This document shows, in pieces, positions 60,831 through 64,000 of a stretch of 64,000 nt of DNA. The notes beneath the pieces were generated by a model. It saw only the letters and a list, made by a program, of their open reading frames with translations, searched no databases and was not told where the DNA came from. Origin of the DNA: Anodontia alba (Eukaryota > Mollusca > Bivalvia > Lucinida > Lucinidae); NCBI GenBank assembly GCA_964016985.1, contig OZ024828.1, positions 85,576,308 through 85,640,307 on the forward strand, given 5' to 3'. The number at the start of each line of letters is the position of its first letter. Position 1 is the first letter of the stretch. The position numbers and the translations under genes are program-made.

Positions 60831-63400
60831 CCCTACCAAAAATTATCAAGTTATCTCAAACAGTGTGGGAGTTATGGCCTGCACAAGATTTCGGCATCAG
60901 GGGAGATAAGTAAATAATGGAGAAAGTGAGAATACTCTTGAACACAACATGCCAACTGGTCCTTATCTATGCCTCTACCAAATATTATCAAAATAATTCA
61001 AACAACATACTCAAGGATTTAGCTTAGAAATTCATTCAGTGAAGGTAACTAGAAAACAACCACAGCAGAGGTTGTCTCTCTTGCATGTGACATACCTACT
61101 GTTCGATACCAATGCCTCTACCAAATATTATCAAAATATGTCTATGGGTATCAAAGTTATGGAACACAGGGGATTTTGGCTTCAGGGGAGATAACTACAA
61201 AATGAAGAAGACAGTGAGTTGTCTCTCTTGCATGTGACACACCATCTAGTCCTCCTCTTCATCTCTACCAAATATTATCATATTATCTCAAACCGTATGG
61301 GAGTTATGGCCTGCAAAAGATTTCGGCTTCAGAAGAGGTAACTATATAAGACAGTGAGAGTTGTCTCTCTTGCATGGGACATGCTTCCTCTCCATTTCTA
61401 CCAAACATTATCAAAATATGTCTAAGAGTATCAATGTTATGGAGCACAAAAGATTTTGGCTTCAGGGGAGGTAACTACATAAAGAAGAAAGTGAGAGTTG
61501 TCTCTCTTGCATGTGACATACCTACTGGTCCTCCTCTTCATTTCTACAGAACATTATCAAAATATGTCTTAGGGTATCAAAGTTATAGAGTGCACAAGAT
61601 TTTGGCTTCAGGGGAGGTAACTACATAACGAAGAAGAAACATGCCAACTGGTCCTCTTAATCTCTACCAAATATTATCATATTATCTCAAACAGTATGGG
61701 AGTTATGGCCTGCACAAGATTTTGGCTTCAGGGGAGATAACTACATAACAAAGAAGAAACATGCCAACTGGTCCTCTTAATCTCTACCAAATATTATCAT
61801 ATTATCTCAAACAATATGGGAGTTATGGCCTACACAAGATTTTGGCTTCAAGGGAGACAACTACATAACGAAGAAAGTGAGCATACTGGCCCTCCTCTTC
61901 ATCCTTACCAAATATTATCAAATTATCTCAAACAGTATGGGAGTTATGGCCTGCACAAGATTTCGGCTTCAGGGGAGATAACTATATAACTAAGACAGTG
62001 AGTTGTCACTCTTGCATGCGACACACCTAATGGTCCTCCTCTTCAATTCTACCAAATATTATCAAAGTATGTCTAAGGGTATCAAAGTTATGGCCTGCAC
62101 AAGATTTCTGCCTGAGGGGAGATAACTACACAATGAATAAAGTGAGAGTTGTCTCTTGCACAGATATGCCTACTGGTCCTCCTCTTCTTCCCTATCAAAT
62201 ATTATCAAATTATCTCAAACAGTATGGGAGTTATGGCCTGCACAAGATTTCAGCTTCAGGGGAGATAACTATATAAGGAAGACAGTGAGTTGTCTCTCTT
62301 GCACGCAATACACCTGCTGGTCCTCCTATTCATTCCTACCAAACATTACCAAAATATGTCTAAGGGTATCAAAGTTATGGAGCGCACAAGGATGAGTAAA
62401 ACTTCTGCTTCAGGGGAGATAACAAAATAAAGTGAGAGTTGTCTCTCTTGCATGTGACACGCCTACTGGTCTCCTCTTCATCCTTACCAAATATTATCAA
62501 ATTATCTCAAACAATATGGGAGTTATGGCCTGCACAAGATTTCGGCTTCAGGGGAGATAACTATATTATGAAGACAGTGAGACTTGTCTCTTTTGCACCC
62601 GACACACCTATTGGTCCTCCTCTACATTCCTACCAAATATTATTAAAGTTTGTCTAAGGGTATCAAAGTTATGGAACGCAGGGGATTTTGGCTTCAGGGG
62701 AGATAACTACAAAATGAAGAAGACAGTGAGTTGTCTCTCTTGCATGTGAAACACCATCTAGTCCTCCTCTTCATCTCTACCAAATATTATCATATTATCT
62801 CAAACAGTATGGGAGTTATGGCCTGCAAAAGATTTCGGCTTCAGAAGAGATAACTATATAAGACAGTGAGAGTTGTCTCTCTTGCATGGGACATGCTTCC
62901 TCTTCATTTCTACCAAACATTATCAAAATATGTCTAAGAGTATCAGTTTTGGAGCACAAAAGATTTTGGCTTCAGGGGAGGTAACTACATAATGAAGAAA
63001 GTGAGAGTTGTTTCTCTTGCATGTGACATACCTACTGGTCCTCCTCTTCATTTCTACAGAACATTATCAAAATATGTCTTAGGGTATCAAAGTTATAGAG
63101 TGCACAAGATTTTGGCTTCAGGGGAGGTAACTACATAACGAAGAAGAAACATGCCAACTGGTCCTCTTAATCTCTACCAAATATTATCATATTATCTCAA
63201 ACAGTATGGGAGTTATGGCCTGCACAAGATTTTGGCTTCAGGGGAGATAACTACATAACAAAGAAGAAACATGCCAACTGGTCCTCTTAATCTCTACCAA
63301 ATATTATCATATTATCTCAAACAATATGGGAGTTATGGCCTGCACAAGATTTTGGCTTCAAGGGAGACAACTACATAACGAAGAAAGTGAGAGTTGTCTA
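60800..63400 (+). repeat. ~140-150-bp tandem array inside Tigger, about 17 units
   Basis: Unit: GTTGTCTCTCTTGCATGTGACAC, ACTGGTCCTCCTCTTCATTTCTACCAAATATTATCAAA, then GTATGGGAGTTATGGCCTGCACAAGATTTCGGCTTCAGGGGAGATAACTA. Two alternating sub-types differ after ATTATCAAA: ATATGTCTAAGGGTATCAAAGTTATGG versus TTATCTCAAACAGTATGGGAGTTATGG. Blocks 61151-61881 and 62662-63391 are near-identical, a higher-order shift of about 1510 bp. Open frames here follow the period. Confidence 0.93.
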
Positions 63401-63720
63401 CAAAAAAATAAGTTTACAGTGGGTGAAATTTTATCAAAGGATATTATAAACCACAACAGATTATTTTAAACTTTGTTTATTCATTTTAAAATGCATGTAC
63501 AGTATTTTATATGCAACAAATAAACATGTACACTAAATGGAAAACAATAACTGGTTAAAACAGATATGCTTCTTCATCCAGTGACAGCTTGCAATTTCAT
63601 CAATAAAGGTAAGAAATTTTTTGACACTTTGTCAGCCTCATGGAAATTGCCAAACCTCCAAACAAAGGTCACCTGTGAATAAAGGCCAAAATTGTCCTTT
63701 CCCACAGCTGGCCTTTGTTC
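63401..63720. other. 3' end region of the Tigger element
   Basis: Non-repetitive in this window up to the right inverted end. CACCTGTGAATAAAGGCC at 63670 echoes the inverted end CACAGGTTTGACTG neighbourhood (CTGTGAACAAAGGCC on the minus strand), i.e. a subterminal repeat. Confidence 0.6.
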
Positions 63721-63733
63721 ACAGGTTTGACTG

Positions 63734-63775
63734 TATGTATGTTCTTATCGAGAAATAAGATTCTAGAATTATCAC
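63734..63775. repeat. FB-E, right arm after Tigger
   Basis: TATGTATGTTCTTATCGAGAAATAAGATTCTAGA completes the palindrome interrupted at 58300. Confidence 0.85.
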
Positions 63776-63849
63776 CACATACACATCCTTACACAAGAAG
63801 TTATCTGATATAAATCATGCATAGGTCTAGCTAAGAGTGGGTATCGGGT

Positions 63850-63970
63850 AAATATTTTATCTTATTATTTCTTCACAAAAACACATGTTGTGGGTACTCA
63901 TTAGAAGCGCCAAAGCGCTTCTAATGAGTACCACAACATATGTTTTTGTGAAGAAATAAGAAAAATATCA
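63850..63970. repeat. Foldback repeat FB-E, near perfect
   Basis: TTATTATTTCTTCACAAAAACACATGTTGTGGGTACTCATTAGAAGCGC mirrored by GCGCTTCTAATGAGTACCACAACATATGTTTTTGTGAAGAAATAAG. Confidence 0.9.
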
Positions 63971-64000
63971 ATACTTTTGGATTGAAAAAAGAATCTTATC

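Larger units (their letters stand above)
58301..63733 (+). mobile_element. Tigger/pogo DNA transposon, 5.4 kb, TA-flanked
   Basis: Left end CAGTCGAACCTGTG (58301) and right end CACAGGTTTGACTG (to 63733) are inverted with one mismatch in 14. TA flanks both sides (58299-58300, 63734-63735). Removing the element and one TA rejoins the two halves of an FB-E hairpin (ACAATG|TA|TGTATGTTCTTAT...GAGAAATAAG), which fixes both borders. It contains a dead transposase (58717-60564) and a 2.6-kb tandem array. Transposition enzyme family: Tc1/mariner superfamily, pogo/Tigger branch. Confidence 0.9.

Noticed and set aside
47121..64000. Upstream lipase exons with the GxSxG nucleophile
   Set aside because: I looked for the minus-strand pattern of HSMGG and GHDHVGHG-type motifs and found none.

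Overview
The window looks like AT-rich nuclear DNA of a marine invertebrate, most likely a bivalve mollusc. I infer this from intron-split coding sequence, dense foldback (MITE-like) repeats, tRNA-derived SINEs, ~150-bp tandem-core elements like the pearl/HINE (Helitron-related) repeats known from bivalves, RTE-like LINEs and a Tigger/pogo transposon. No prokaryotic gene organisation is visible and the species cannot be named from this sequence.

Only one host gene is supported: the 3' half of a monoglyceride-lipase-like serine hydrolase on the minus strand. It has four firm exons (47031-47120, 41546-41598, 39550-39712, 38683-38799) with compatible phases and splice sites. They carry the catalytic Asp and His of the alpha/beta-hydrolase triad. 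The exons with the nucleophile Ser were not found and probably lie beyond the right edge. A fifth, uncertain exon is at about 51022-51056. The introns are packed with repeats.

Layout. 1-1240: degenerate ~155-bp tandem repeat. 1.5-3.1 kb: foldback repeats and an old SINE. 3.17-6.65 kb: a large minisatellite (unit about 43-47 bp). 6.7-11.0 kb: foldback repeats and a Helitron-like element. 11.03-12.83 kb: a broken LINE inside a foldback repeat. 13-21.5 kb: SINEs and foldback repeats, several nested with target-site duplications. 21.8-24.2 kb: three tandem arrays with ~130-150-bp units. 25-33 kb: MITEs, a 33-bp minisatellite and a long Helitron-like element split by a SINE. 33.6-37.2 kb: a nearly full-length RTE-like LINE with endonuclease, reverse transcriptase and a PHD-like finger, recently inactivated. 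37.3-38.5 kb: another tandem-core element. 38.7-51 kb: the lipase gene, with a 1342-bp DNA transposon in intron 41599-47030. 51-54.8 kb: foldback repeats and microsatellites. 54.8-57.9 kb: a ~1.5-kb tandem duplication. 58.3-63.7 kb: a Tigger element inserted into a hairpin repeat, carrying a dead transposase and a tandem array with a 1.5-kb higher-order duplication.

Repeat names used here are local labels. FB-A, B, C, D, E, M and N are foldback families. SINE-1 and SINE-2 are two tRNA-derived families. HEL marks elements with a shared AACAAGAGG start and/or a CTGAGC...GCTCAG hairpin end. All coordinates of repeat edges are by eye and may be off by 5-20 bases unless a target-site duplication is given.
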